From the NCBI GenBank assembly GCA_013398295.1, contig VZSF01011131.1, positions 4,705-68,704 on the forward strand: a stretch of DNA of 64,000 bases, in the 5' to 3' direction. A program made the position numbers and the translations under genes. Origin of the DNA: Chionis minor (taxonomy: Eukaryota; Chordata; Aves; Charadriiformes; Chionididae). This document shows, one piece after another, positions 24,994-36,440 of this stretch (positions are counted from its first letter, which is position 1; every line of letters begins with the position of its first letter). The notes beneath the pieces are model-generated. The model was given only the letters and a program-made list of their open reading frames with translations, was not told the DNA's origin and did not search any database.

Positions 24994-25106
24994 AGTTTTA
25001 AAAGACAAAACAAAACAAACTCCTGTAAAAGGAAAAAAAAATCAAAAGCAGGAAAGGTTGTGACTTGGACATATACTCCAATCAAAATGTGTATCTGCAC
25101 ATCAGA

Positions 25107-25119
25107 AATAAACAATAAA
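25107..25119 (+). terminator. GTF2A1: Proximal poly(A) signals of GTF2A1
   Basis: Two AATAAA hexamers separated by one base lie about 115 bases after the stop codon. They would give a very short 3' UTR. Use is inferred only. Confidence 0.35.
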
Positions 25120-28100
25120 CAAAAGTATTGGAACAAAGGTAAAATGTGGCAACAAAGACACTACTTCAGATGAGCAAGCCATGGACTGTAGCAGCTATAT
25201 AGCATTGTCTGGGAGCTGGTTTTGTGTGTTAGGAATACCTTAATTATCAATTCTACATACAGGTACCTACAGCTGGTATTTAGCATGTAAGGCTTTGTTC
25301 CCTGCCCTCCCCTCTCCCCCGCCTTCCCGTGATTTAAGATTTTAAAATACTTCTTCCACTGATTGAAGGAACTCTTCCCTTTGATAGATTATTAATCTGA
25401 AAATGCTTATTGTGTGTACAACTCTTTGCTTTCAACACTTCCTTTTGGTAGTGAGGATGGTCAGAATGTTACTTAAACTGCGTGCAAGCTTTGTACAGAA
25501 GGGTAAGAATTAAGGTGTTAAATTTTAAATAACTTGTATAAGGAAAATATTTTTAATTCTGATATGCTCATTAATTATTATATCTATTTGTTGTTTTCAA
25601 TTCAGTTCCCCATAAATAGGTGGTTGTTCCTAGCAGTTACAAAATGGTAAAATGATCATTTATATTTCAGAATTATTTTAATTTCATGTAAGTGATGCTT
25701 TTATTTAGGGCTGTATTTTTTAAATACTAAGCACCTGTAGCTCCCCCCCACGAAAGTCAGATTGCTTAACTTGTTAATTATATTCTTGCTGTTTGGTGGT
25801 GGGTGGTTCACCATCACTGAACTGAACTGAATATACAGTTTCCATTGTTTTTTTTGTTGGGGTTTTTTAAAAAATTTTTTTAAAGGCTTTGGAGACCTTT
25901 TGAATCAACTTGTAGGTAACATTATAAAAGATGCATTCCTTCACCTGCTTACTACATATGTAGTCCAGACATCCATAAATAATTCAACAGACCGCAAGAA
26001 TGACTAAACTTGTAATACAGCAAATTACACAAAAATTCTAACATCCTGGCTGCAACTCTGTTAATCAAAGATCTACTTTACTAAAAAGTATCGCCATAAG
26101 TTACCTGCAGCAGTTAATCTCTCTAAAGTTTCCAGGTGGCATGTAATTTCATGAAGAGAGCTGCACAGCTTTGAGAACACAGATTTTTTTAGAGTATCTT
26201 TAGACTGTCTTGGTAACAGAAAATCAAACAGTCAGATGCGCTAAACCTTGTGTAGTCACTTTTTCACTTGCCTTTTCCAGAGGTGTGGTTTTGTGGTGGG
26301 GTTTTTTGTGAAGAGCAACAAGGTTGTTCTCCCCTCCTACCCTTCCTCTCCTGAGAAGCCAACACCTTTTCTTCATGCATAGGTTATTCTTGCAAACCCT
26401 GCTTTTGGAAATGCAGTTACTTTTGAACGAGGAGAGGGAATGGGCATTATACTTCAGAAACTGTTGAGGAAGGAATGTTCATGTGGCTTACCATTTCAAA
26501 AAAATGTTATGTTTCGTCGGGTGCTTGGAAAGACAATGGAAAAAAGGACACAGCGGAGATAATTTTAACTAAATGGGGGAAGACTTTCAGAAGCAGACAT
26601 TTGAACCATGATTTCTGACCTTGTTTCGCTTGAGAATGAAACTTCTAAAACGTTATTTAACAAAGTCACAAGTGTATTTTAAGCGTATAACGACTGCTCT
26701 AATTTTCATTCTCTCTGATTTACTTGCCTCCAAGTGCATTCATAGTCTCAGTAGTATGTGGAAAACTCGAAACGCATTGTAAAGACGGGGTTTTTGCTGT
26801 GATTTTGTACACCTGTGCTCTCATTGATACCGACTAAAACTGCCTGTAGGCCATGTCTAGAGCCATATGGTTGTTAGTAAGCCATCTACATACATAAGCT
26901 TTATGAAAACTTAATTGTTGTTTCTTCTAATTCATTCTGAAGTAACGGAATTGTTGTTTAGAGTGCATTTTTGGCTTGGGGCTTCAAGGTATCTCAAAGT
27001 GATCGGTGTTTGCTTTCTTCTGAACAAAGCAGATATTTTATTTTTATTTTTTTACCACTGTTGACACTTCTATGTACAACTGCAATGAAATCAATAATAT
27101 ACCAACTAATTTCCTTCCCTCATCTTTTCCGTATCTGTTACCAGTAAGTCTTAAGTAGTGGACTTCAGAAAAATTCCCCTAACGCTGCACAACCAAACCA
27201 ATAAAAAGAAAAAAAATCCCTTCTTTAGCTATAGATTCCTGTTTATACTACTGGAACCCAGATTACTTGTACAACTCTTTGGTTTTGTACATCTTAGTGA
27301 TTTTTTTCACCCACATACGTATACTAGAAGCTGCATAGCCTTTTTATTTATTTTTAAGGGATAGCAGAACTTTAAAGGTAGCTTACGCTTAGCCTGTTCT
27401 GAAGGATGTTAGAAGCTTTCTGAACTTGCACAGTTTCTTGCAAGCTAATTGTATGGTATGCTCTTCAGAGAAGAAGTTTTGTCTTCAAACACAAATACCT
27501 GTGAAGTTTTTGGAAAGCCAGTCAAACATGAACATACCGAACTGTGCTCTTATTGCTACATCAAGTGTTCCTTTTTTTAAATCAAAACGCATGTTTTAAT
27601 TTCATTTTATTGTAGCAGCTTGCTGTAAGAATGTAGTTTGCTTAATTTTATTATTGTACTTGAATTTTTAATCATGGTTTTAACAATGTAACTGAACAGA
27701 CCATTTCATTAGGTTCCAAAGAAACCATTCCTTTCAGAGGGCAAGGGATTCCCACGTTCATATATCATAAATGATTTTTGCCCCACTCCCCCTTGGAAAA
27801 AGGTTTTTTGGTTGTTGTGTCCCGTCTCTCTCCCCCCACCCCCCCTCCCCCTCCCATTTAAATAGTTCAGTATTATGGAAACAATTAATAATTTCAAGAG
27901 GGCTTATGTTAAAATTTGCACAGATAATGGAGCACCTTTTTATGATGGAAAAATGGGGAAAGATAACTTCATAATTATAACCATGTTGGCTGATGGAAAC
28001 TTGCAGAGCAACTGGGCAAAACTGGGAGTCTCGTGCCTTTTCAGTTTGCAGAATACCTGTTTTGCCAGTATGACAACACTTTTTTTTGATTCCTGAGAAA

Positions 28101-29482
28101 GTAAATTTCCTGCAGTGCTTCAATCAGAAAAGCAACTCTTTTGCTTTAATTCTGTTGGGTTTTAGTGTGTGCAATCATTGAAAAACATCTAAGTTGAAAA
28201 CAAATTGAAATATGTTTTCTGTTAAGGAGATAATAGAGAATTTAGTCACATAAGGAACTTTATATTGGACTATTTAAATAAATATGTTTTTATTCCCCCT
28301 CAGTTGCTGGTTAGTGACAAGATTTCTTTGAGGCTTCATACTCCTTGTTCCTGCATTGTACTCACAAGTTGCATTTGAACATCATTCGTTCAGTTTCCTA
28401 AACACGATGTAACGTGATAATTGCTGTCAGAGTTTATTTCCAAGAATGTGATAAGGTGATTCTGAAGCACAGTTTCTAGAAAAGAGCAAAGAACATGTTG
28501 TGTCATGTAACAGATTTTTTTTATAAATGTTTTTTTTCTATTTCTGCTGCACAATTAGAAGTGTTAAAGTAAAATTCATTGAGTCTGTGAAAATAATTCC
28601 ACTGCTTGACAGCAGTAATTATGTCACCGCATAACACTACCAGAGTAAAATTTCTTAATTCCAGCAAAGAAGTTAGAGACCTTGTTAACTAAAGTTCATT
28701 TTGGTTCAGTCTCTTCGATTTGTAAAATCTCCCTTAAAAACAAGAAAGCCCCCGCCCCAGGTTTCCCCCAAAGCAAAAGCTTCCTAATAGAACGCAATAA
28801 GATAATGCAGGCTGGATTGGTACTGGGCTGCCTTAACATAGCATGGTGGGGTTTGTTGTGTGCCACCCCACCCGCGGACCCCCAGCTGAAATTAGAGTCC
28901 TTTTCAGACTTTGAGGCTAATGGCTATACAAGATGAAGAAACTTGCACATTGTTATGTATTGGTGTCTGGCATTTAAAGTCTCGTTTTTCCCATTGCTGT
29001 GATTGGTTGGGAAATGTGTAAAAACCAGTCCGTTGGTTTCCCTGTTGTCTACTTTTTTCAGGCAGTTCATGCAGTGTGTCCTTTAATTATTATTTGGTGG
29101 ATTAGACATAGTGGAACAAAAGGAGCTTTTTTTAACAGGAAGAACTACCTTGGGTTAGCTATATGGACAGTCATCCAGTGAGACATGTTCCAGAGTGCAT
29201 AGGGTACCAATAGATTACGGAGTGGGGGAATATCCTTTTTTGCTGTTCTGAGCTACTATTGTCAACTGCTGTTGTACATATATACTGTTATGTGTAAGGG
29301 GGTAAATATATTTATTATGTTTGTAAAATTCATTCTGTACAATTGCAGATCAAGGTTGCTCCTCTGTGATATACAGGATATTATGTTTCAAAGGCCATGC
29401 TTGGAATACGATTAGAGAACTTAGTATTTTGATGTACTAAGACCTATTTTAAGTTTAATATTTTGCCTTTGCAAAAACTTTA

Positions 29483-29488
29483 ATTAAA
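29483..29488 (+). terminator. GTF2A1: Candidate distal poly(A) signal of GTF2A1
   Basis: ATTAAA followed within 20-30 bases by T/GT-rich sequence (GTTATTTAAAAATGTTTGCC). It is placed where AT-rich, UTR-like sequence with TAAATATATTTATT motifs ends. Inferred. Confidence 0.35.
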
Positions 29489-29505
29489 GATGTTATTTAA
29501 AAATG

Positions 29506-31667
29506 TTTGCCACTTCATTTACTATCTTGCATGTGCATTTGTTTAATATGTGAGTCTTAATGACCGTTATGTAATAACACTGAAGATTTTGAATTTATTT
29601 TTATTAGATGCAGGTAACTTCACTGTCGTCACCTACTTGTTGAGTTTGCATTGTAGACTTTCCATTTAATGTTATCACAGCGTTATAAAAAAATTTCGTA
29701 TTTTAATCTTGAGGCCAGACTTCCATATTTGTTTAAGAATTTCCTCCCTATAGTAACTTGAGACTTCAGTCTTAAGACAAAATCGGTTGAATAACTTGGC
29801 GTGCCACCTGGAGGTTAGTCCTGTAAATGAAGATGGAAGATAACATCGAGAAGTAAAATACAGAGTTCTTGGATGAGAGCTGGCTGATCATAAAGGTTTC
29901 TCCTTCGCCAGTGAAACTGATTTGATGGAATTGCATTCAGTGTAAGCAGGTGACGTCTTTTTACTTGTTGGCTAAAAGCAGTATCTTGAGATGCGACTTG
30001 TGCTTTATTTTTAAACCTGAATTTTGAACTTGAAATTCTAAATGTAATGAGAAAGAATGCAAGCTACAGGCTGTACTGCTAGTTTGGCAGTTTGTATTTT
30101 GGAATGCGGTGACTTCGAAGTAATCTTTCAGCTATAGTGGTATAAAGGTATAGCAAAGCAAGAATTCTAAGGAGTGGGGTTTTTTTTCTAATACTCAAAA
30201 GGGTTTCTTTGTCCCCCTAATACTTTACTTGCCCTCCAGCCCTCAACACTTGGGCAAGTCTAAAAAAACCAGTACTGCTTTTCCCATAAAATTTGCCTTA
30301 CTTGTCAACTTGAAAAGGATTTGGAGATGATTCTGAATAAGTAAGTATCAGAAGTTACAATGTTTTACCAAGAAAGATCATTATTGTCCGAACTTGCAGA
30401 CTGTGAGAAAAAAACAGCTTGGAAAAATGGCCTGTTCTGGCAAAAATATTTTCAAAAGGACCTTAAAAAGACGAGGGAAAGCAGAATGGTGCCAAGTCAG
30501 TAGCAAACTCAAATAAAACACAAAGCAAAAATAGCTGGATTTCATTCCTGTAAGGAAAGGTGAGAACGTTATAAATGCACATGTTAATTGTGCTCTCCCA
30601 GCTGTGCATGAAGAAAATGTTTCAAGGTGGGGTTTTTTTGGTTTTTTTGTTGTGTTTTTTTTTTTCCAAAATCAAGTATATTTTAAAATAGACCATTTTT
30701 TCCTATCAGTGTGATTTCTTTATGGCTTTATTATTTTAATTGTAGAGGTATTATTTTAATTGTAGAGGTATAAGCTATTGGCATAGCTTTCACTACATCC
30801 CTGTATATCATTCCTTACAACTTGTCTTAAACTGTATCAGCTTTGGAATTTGTGTTTTGTTTTTTTGTAACATGGACTTTTGTTTGTAAAATACTGTTAA
30901 GGACTGAAGGTCTTGCCACTTGTTTTCAAAGCAGACTGTCAAAACACTTTTTTCAAACTGTTTTTTTGACCATTAATGGGATTATGCCAAAACCACTCTA
31001 ATGCTTTCAGATGTAATGACAGCTGTGGTACAGCCAAATGAACTGCAGTTGAACTGCTTTTGACCTGCTGTGTGGCTATATGACATCCAGAAAAGAGGGT
31101 TTATGTCAATTTTCTTTTCTCTTTGGAGTGAAGACCTTACCAGTTATTTTTGTGTGAAATGCCTGTGCAATTACATCTTTTTACATAGTATAAATATGCA
31201 TGTTCTTGCTTGACATGAAAGAGGGCTGTCTAAAATAATGAGGTAATACAGGGAATTATATTTCCCTATATAGAGAGAGAATAAATAACAGAAAATAGCA
31301 CTTTGTGTTACAAATGATACTGAGTTGCCCATTCATGTCCATAGGTCAAACCCCCCTCTCTGAAGGTGGATATTGGTAAGCTGGTATTTTAAAATACCTT
31401 TTAGTCATAAGTGTTTTAAAAATAGATAGCTGGGTATATTTGGTTTACGCTTTCTAGGTTTTGTTTTCATTTTTAGTTCAGTTTTGTAAACAAGAAGGTA
31501 CTGAAATTGAAAACAGCAAGTGTTCAATTTGGACGCGTATATTTCAATAACAAATCCAAAATAAAGACTATAATTAAATTTTAAAAATAGAAAATCTTGT
31601 AACGCAAAAAATGTATTACATGTGGACTCATGATTCTTTCACGGTAGAAATGCCTTTCCTTTGTTAG
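29506..31667. other. Intergenic or distal UTR sequence
   Basis: AT-rich, with no coding frame recognised. It contains the 20-base tandem duplication at 30731-30770, a poly-T run near 30635-30665 and an AATAAA at 31560-31565 that could end a still longer GTF2A1 transcript just before the exon-like blocks at 31668. Confidence 0.5.
30731..30770. repeat. Perfect 20-base tandem duplication
   Basis: TTATTTTAATTGTAGAGGTA occurs twice in direct succession with no mismatch. It is probably a recent replication-slippage event. Confidence 0.95.
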
Positions 31668-32050
31668 AGGTACCACATGAAGCAGAACTGCCCTGCAAAC
31701 AAGCCCTCCAGATGTCTGGAGCAGAAGACACTTGAATCCCAAGAGAGCTGGGATGCTGTTTTAGAAGTGCTGGAGCTGGCAGGATTTAACGCTAAGGTAA
31801 AGAAAAACCCTTCCTAGCTGCTGAGGGAGAAAATGGTTTGACCTAGCAAAATAAGGAAGGCAATCTTCTGCTAAACCACCTGGCTTCCTGATTTTTTTCC
31901 CAAGGCTTATTCCCATTTCTCCTAGGAATCCTGCTGCAAGGTCCCTGCAGACAGGGCTCCTCGTGTCCCGGCATACCAATGTCCAAGGATTTCATACAGA
32001 CCTTTACCCCCAAAGGAACTGACTCCAGGTGGGCTATCTGGATTCAACAG
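31668..32050 (+). CDS. Two exon-like blocks of a possible unrecognised gene
   Basis: I do not recognise this product. Block A (31668-31796, 43 codons) lies between the acceptor TTTCCTTTGTTAG and the donor GTAAAG. Block B (31926-32050, 41 codons plus two bases) lies between CCATTTCTCCTAG and GTAACG. Joined through the 129-base gap they stay open, reading RYHMKQNCPANKPSRCLEQK at the start and PAYQCPRISYRPLPPKELTP then GGLSGFN at the end. An in-frame ATG is at 31677. Both blocks are GC-richer than their flanks. Against it: the opposite strand is also open over both blocks, no first exon or promoter is evident, and no homologue comes to mind. It could be a lineage-specific gene, a lncRNA or chance. 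Confidence 0.33.
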
Positions 32051-33095
32051 GTAACGTCTTCTGGGAAACATAGTGTTCTCGGGGAGTACAGCATTTCTAA
32101 GAAGGCTGTATCCTAGAATTCACTCTGGAAATTCACCTCATAGGTTTTATTCTGTCGTAAGAGTTGCATATTTTTCAGAAAACTCAAATATTTTGCAGGT
32201 TGGAAGCTCTTCTGCACTTGCCTTGTTTGAGCTTTTAACAAAGACAAAAGCATTAGTGCTAGGAATAATATTTCTGACATGGTATTTTTTGTGGAGTGAA
32301 TTATTCCAATTTTAATCCTAAAAACATTAAAGCAGCGTCTAGTAAAATATTGCGTGTGTGTAGGGAGTTGACAAATGGCTTGATAAGTGTGATGGTGATA
32401 CTGATGCTGAAATTGGTTGGATAAAGAAGAAATAAACTTACATTGCAGATATTACTGCACGTATTACGTAGGTTTTGGGAGGAGGCAGAGGGGATGTGGA
32501 GCAATTCTTAATTTTAGTAGATCAAGTTGTTGTTAATGTTTATTCAGGATATCTTTTGGCTTTCATTTTGTGCCCTGAGTTGTTAGTCATATCCTTAAAC
32601 AGGTTTGTAATTTCTCCTAAGGTTGCTGTGTGTATGTTACCATGTAGTTTAAATAGATGGATAATAGGTGGCAAATGTGAAGTACTTCATCAAATAGAGC
32701 ATGGGCTGTCTTCCATAGTAGAGAAAGGAGATGTAAAGAGAATCTGGAAAGAGGAAACTGAGAGAGCACAGAGGATAAAGATAAAAGAAGGAAGCCAGAC
32801 TTCTATAAAAAAATCAAAGATAGAGTACAAATGTACTTAGTTGTCAAAAGAGAAGTGTATGTAAGGAATAAAAAAACCCCAAACTTCATGGGAGGGTACA
32901 TCTGCCAATGTGTCGACCCTCTTCCAAATTGCCTTTTATCAAAATACACTTCTTGCTGCTTTATACTGACATACCATCACTGGCTTTAATTGGAAATCTG
33001 TAGCTGGCTAAAAAAGAATTGGTCTGTTGTTTCCACAGCTTCCTCTAGGCAGCAGCAGTAATCCACGTATGATTTAGGGAATTCTTTCACTACAG

Positions 33096-33459
33096 TCGCA
33101 CTGAAACCAGCATTGTACACGCAACACCAGTGCAACCTTTGTGCTGCTTGGTATTTCAGTGCTGTCATGGATATGCCAGTCAGCAACAAGCCATGGAGAA
33201 GACAGACATTCAGACAGTGCCTCGGTATTTGCAGTGAGTTTCTTGTTAAAACCCATGTTACCGCTGTGATTTGGTTTCTTGCTGGTTTGCCTTCACAAAA
33301 GATGGGGAGTGCTGTATGTTTTCTTCACTTTTCAGAGAGAGCTGCTGTCATTTTAGCCGAAACTGCTCAGCTGTAAGACAGCCAGTGTGGGTTTGGCAGT
33401 CTAGCCAGCTGCCAGTCTCAGTGTATGCAACAGGGAGGCTCTTCCTGGCAGCAAAGTAG
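33096..33459 (+). CDS. Possible further exons of the same unrecognised gene
   Basis: Block C (33096-33233, acceptor TTCTTTCACTACAG, donor GTGAGT) and block D (33336-33459, acceptor TTCTTCACTTTTCAG) continue block B in compatible phase (2, then 2), with no stop until TAG at 33457-33459. The predicted text includes RTETSIVHATPVQPLC and SRNCSAVRQPVWVWQSSQLP and is Cys-rich. The full chain from 31668 would be 171 codons. Choice of splice sites was free, so chance is a real alternative. Other exon-like pieces follow at 33504-33758 and 34359-34471. Confidence 0.2.
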
Positions 33460-33759
33460 GTCTTATAAAAAGCATCACAGTATATATGCAAGTAACAAGC
33501 CAACAATTCCAGTCACTTTGTAATGATTGGTTAGTGAGCTCCGAGATACGTGTTGTGAATGAAGTTGATGTTCACAACCGATTTCACTCCTTAAAAGAGA
33601 GTAGAGAACCTGGAGAAGATTGTCCTCGTTACAGCTGTGTAGCGAGTAGTTCAGAACCGAAACGAGTGCACTGCTCCTCCTCTGATGAATTAACAATGCT
33701 TGGTGAGCTTCAGCTGAACTGCACGGGTGTGCAACAGGAAGGATATGACTTCAGATGAC

Positions 33760-35870
33760 CACACGTACAATGCTTGGTGTTGCATGTAATCAGGCCAGCA
33801 CAGAAAGCTCCTCCCCAAAAACCAGGGTAGGATTCAAGTTGATTCATATTAATCCTGCAGAAGGTAAGCTCTTGGAAGGAGGAAGTTCGGGATGGCCCCT
33901 GTGAGCTCCACGTCCTGTGTTACAGTTGATGAGACTTTTCCATGTTTTGCAATAGTCACCTCATATTTTCAGGATGAAAAATAAGAACAGGCAGCTAAAA
34001 AATTACAAATTTCCCCAGGTTTGGTATCCTGTCTAATCTGAGAAACTGATAATTAGAGGTACTGTGCCAATTCATACCACTGTGTGTACATAGGTGTGGG
34101 ATGGGCATAGGAAGTTAGAACTGATGGGTTCTGCTGGTGAAACACTCTGCATATTGACCTCATAGAGCCTCCGTTCGTTCACGTTCACATTGTAATTTCT
34201 AGTTGTACAAAAATGAGTTGGGTCAGATGGAAGTGACTAAACGGATATTTCAGCTTTATGCAGATGTATTATTGAACCCGCATGAATTCTAGGTTGTCGA
34301 TGCTGTCAGAATCTCTCGGTGTGCGTCACTAAGACCACTTAGCCATCTTCTGTTCCAGGGCGTGACGATGGCCCTTCAATACCATGTGCCGTAGCCCACA
34401 AAGCCTACATCAAAGTGCAACATATCTCATACATTTGCAGAATCCCTACCAAGAAGGAGGGGCGTGCATAACAGAGAGGCATGATATCCAACTAATTTTG
34501 TGCCTCACCCTGTCCAGTTTTAACTGGAACCCCAAAACTATTTGATTACTTGGTGATTTTAGAGTGAGGATGCCTGGCATCTGTTAGAAAAAACAATACA
34601 GACTGTGCTGCTATTACTTGTCAGCCTGGCCAAACAGCCTGGAAGGGAGGGTTTGGTTCATTTTAACACATAAGCATAGGAGGTCCGCTCAAATCAAACT
34701 TAACTTTTTGAGGAGTTTTTTTGGTACAGATTTTCCAAAGAGTGCACTATGAGCATTAATATTTAAATTATCCAGCAAGAAAGGGAATGAAAGTGTATTT
34801 CACTTCTGTTAATAAACCAAAATGCTATGCTAGTGATTTGAAATTTATTTATTACTTGTGCTGTTTTCAGATTCCAGGATACCATAGGAGGGTGTGCTTT
34901 ACTTTGACTGTAGTTGCCCTGTTGCAGATGGTGCCATCTAGAACAGATGCACATGCAGTCAAAAAAACACATCTCTCTGTAAGCAGGGAGCAGACTAGCA
35001 GAGGTCAGCTATAGCCAGTTTAAATTAAATTGCTCAGAGAAAGTTCCAAGTCCTCCTAGCTAAAGCTCCAGCTCAACTTCACAGCTTTTTTCTACAGTGT
35101 CTGAGAAAGAAGAAATCTTTCATAGTGTATATATTGCCACCAAATTATGCAAATAGAATCATAGAAGTTTGCATAGAGACGATAATGGCATTCTCTGCCA
35201 CCCCGAAACAGGATTTTCTGTTCTCCAATCTGAAATCTCAGAGCTGGGTGAAGCCCTGAGGAGTGGTAACATTGGCTCTTCCCGTTTCTGTGCAGGGTTT
35301 CGGGAGAAGGCAGGTAGCCTCTGCCTTTTCGCTTGAACCATGAGGTCAAATCCATTGAGTCGGTGCTGTGAACAGGGGATGTGCTGTTCTTCACTTGGCT
35401 GGATTTTTTTATCTACATGGTCTCTGTGGTCAGGCCTACTGAAGGGAGATGCAGCTGAAGCTGTCGTTGCAGTGTGAGTAGGGGAACTGCTTGAACACAA
35501 GAAAAGTGGCTGCCATGAAACCGTTCAAAAGTCCATCTATGCCAGAATCCTGACTGCAATAACTGCTAACAATGTGCGGCAAGCGAAACATAAAAGACTA
35601 GGCAAGCATTTATGTTACACCCCCGAGTACTCCCTTCCATCTGCCAGGTATTCATAGTTCAGAAGCATCCCAAGACAGACAGTTTTTGTGGTTTTAGTAT
35701 CTTTCCACAGATTCCTCTTCCATGAATTCTCAGTCTCTCTGTAAACCCATGTAAACTTTATTACCCACAGTGAGAAGTTCAGTAACTCGGCTACTGCAGC
35801 CTGCTCATAACTTCATCGAGCTTTGTCACCTCTCTTGCAGTCCGAGGGGTGCTACTTTCCTTAGTGACTC
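33760..35870. other. Intergenic sequence
   Basis: No recognised gene. There is an open stretch after a TTCTGTTCCAG acceptor-like site at 34359-34471, and a GC-richer patch at 35160-35500 with two overlapping - strand frames (113 and 100 codons). Neither resembles a family known to me. Confidence 0.5.
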
Positions 35871-36440
35871 CTTAGCTGTAACTCCAAGCCTTCCATTCTC
35901 CTTGCTACCCTACTCTGAAACTTTTCTAGTTTTATTTTATGTTTCTCTGTTGCAGAGCTATATTATTCAAGGTGCAGATTTATAGCGTGATATAATAATT
36001 ACAGGTTTTCTGTGCTGCTCCTTTCCCAATAATATGATTTGATTAGCGTTTTTGATCTTTAGGAAGCATAAGCTGGTATTTTCATGGACTTACCTACTGT
36101 ACTCCTGAGATCTTGTTCCTCAATTGTGATTGTCAGTTCAGAGCACATCATTTAAGATGTCAATTTGCATTTTTTTGTCTGTGTATCACTTTATCTACAC
36201 TGAATTCCTCTTGCCAGCCATTCAGTTTTAAGACGTCTTCCTATGGTTCTTTATAGCCATCTGTTCTTCTTATTGCTCTGAATATTTTAATATTATGGCA
36301 AACTTTGTTATCTTACTGTTCACTCCTTTTTCCAGGTCCCTTATGCACATACTGAATAGCATAGGCCTCCTAGAAAGACCTATTTATTCCTAGTCACTTT
36401 TTGGCCCCTTGGATTTTCTTCTCGCCTGTAAGCTTCACTG
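35870..36440 (-). mobile_element. Ancient CR1/L3-like LINE remnant
   Basis: Reading the + strand, blocks resembling the reverse complement of the old amniote CR1 RT region appear in order: a 'bird/turtle' GTGCAGATTTATAG part, ATCTTGTTCCTCAATTGTGA, GTCAATTTGCATTTTT, TTATGGCAAACTTTGTTATC, TTTTTCCAGGTCCCTTATGC and ACATACTGAATAGCATAGGC. It is heavily diverged and carries no intact frame. Family assignment is from pattern memory. Confidence 0.6.

Larger units (their letters stand above)
24994..29505 (+). other. GTF2A1: GTF2A1 3' UTR (likely long form)
   Basis: AT-rich sequence without recognised repeats follows the stop, as expected for a long conserved 3' UTR. Poly(A) signals are visible at 25107-25112 and 25114-25119 (AATAAA, proximal), 28277-28282 (AATAAA) and 29483-29488 (ATTAAA, followed by T-rich sequence); a further AATAAA is at 31560-31565. 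The distal end is inferred; 3'-end reads would decide. A C-rich pyrimidine tract lies at 27780-27856. Confidence 0.5.
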
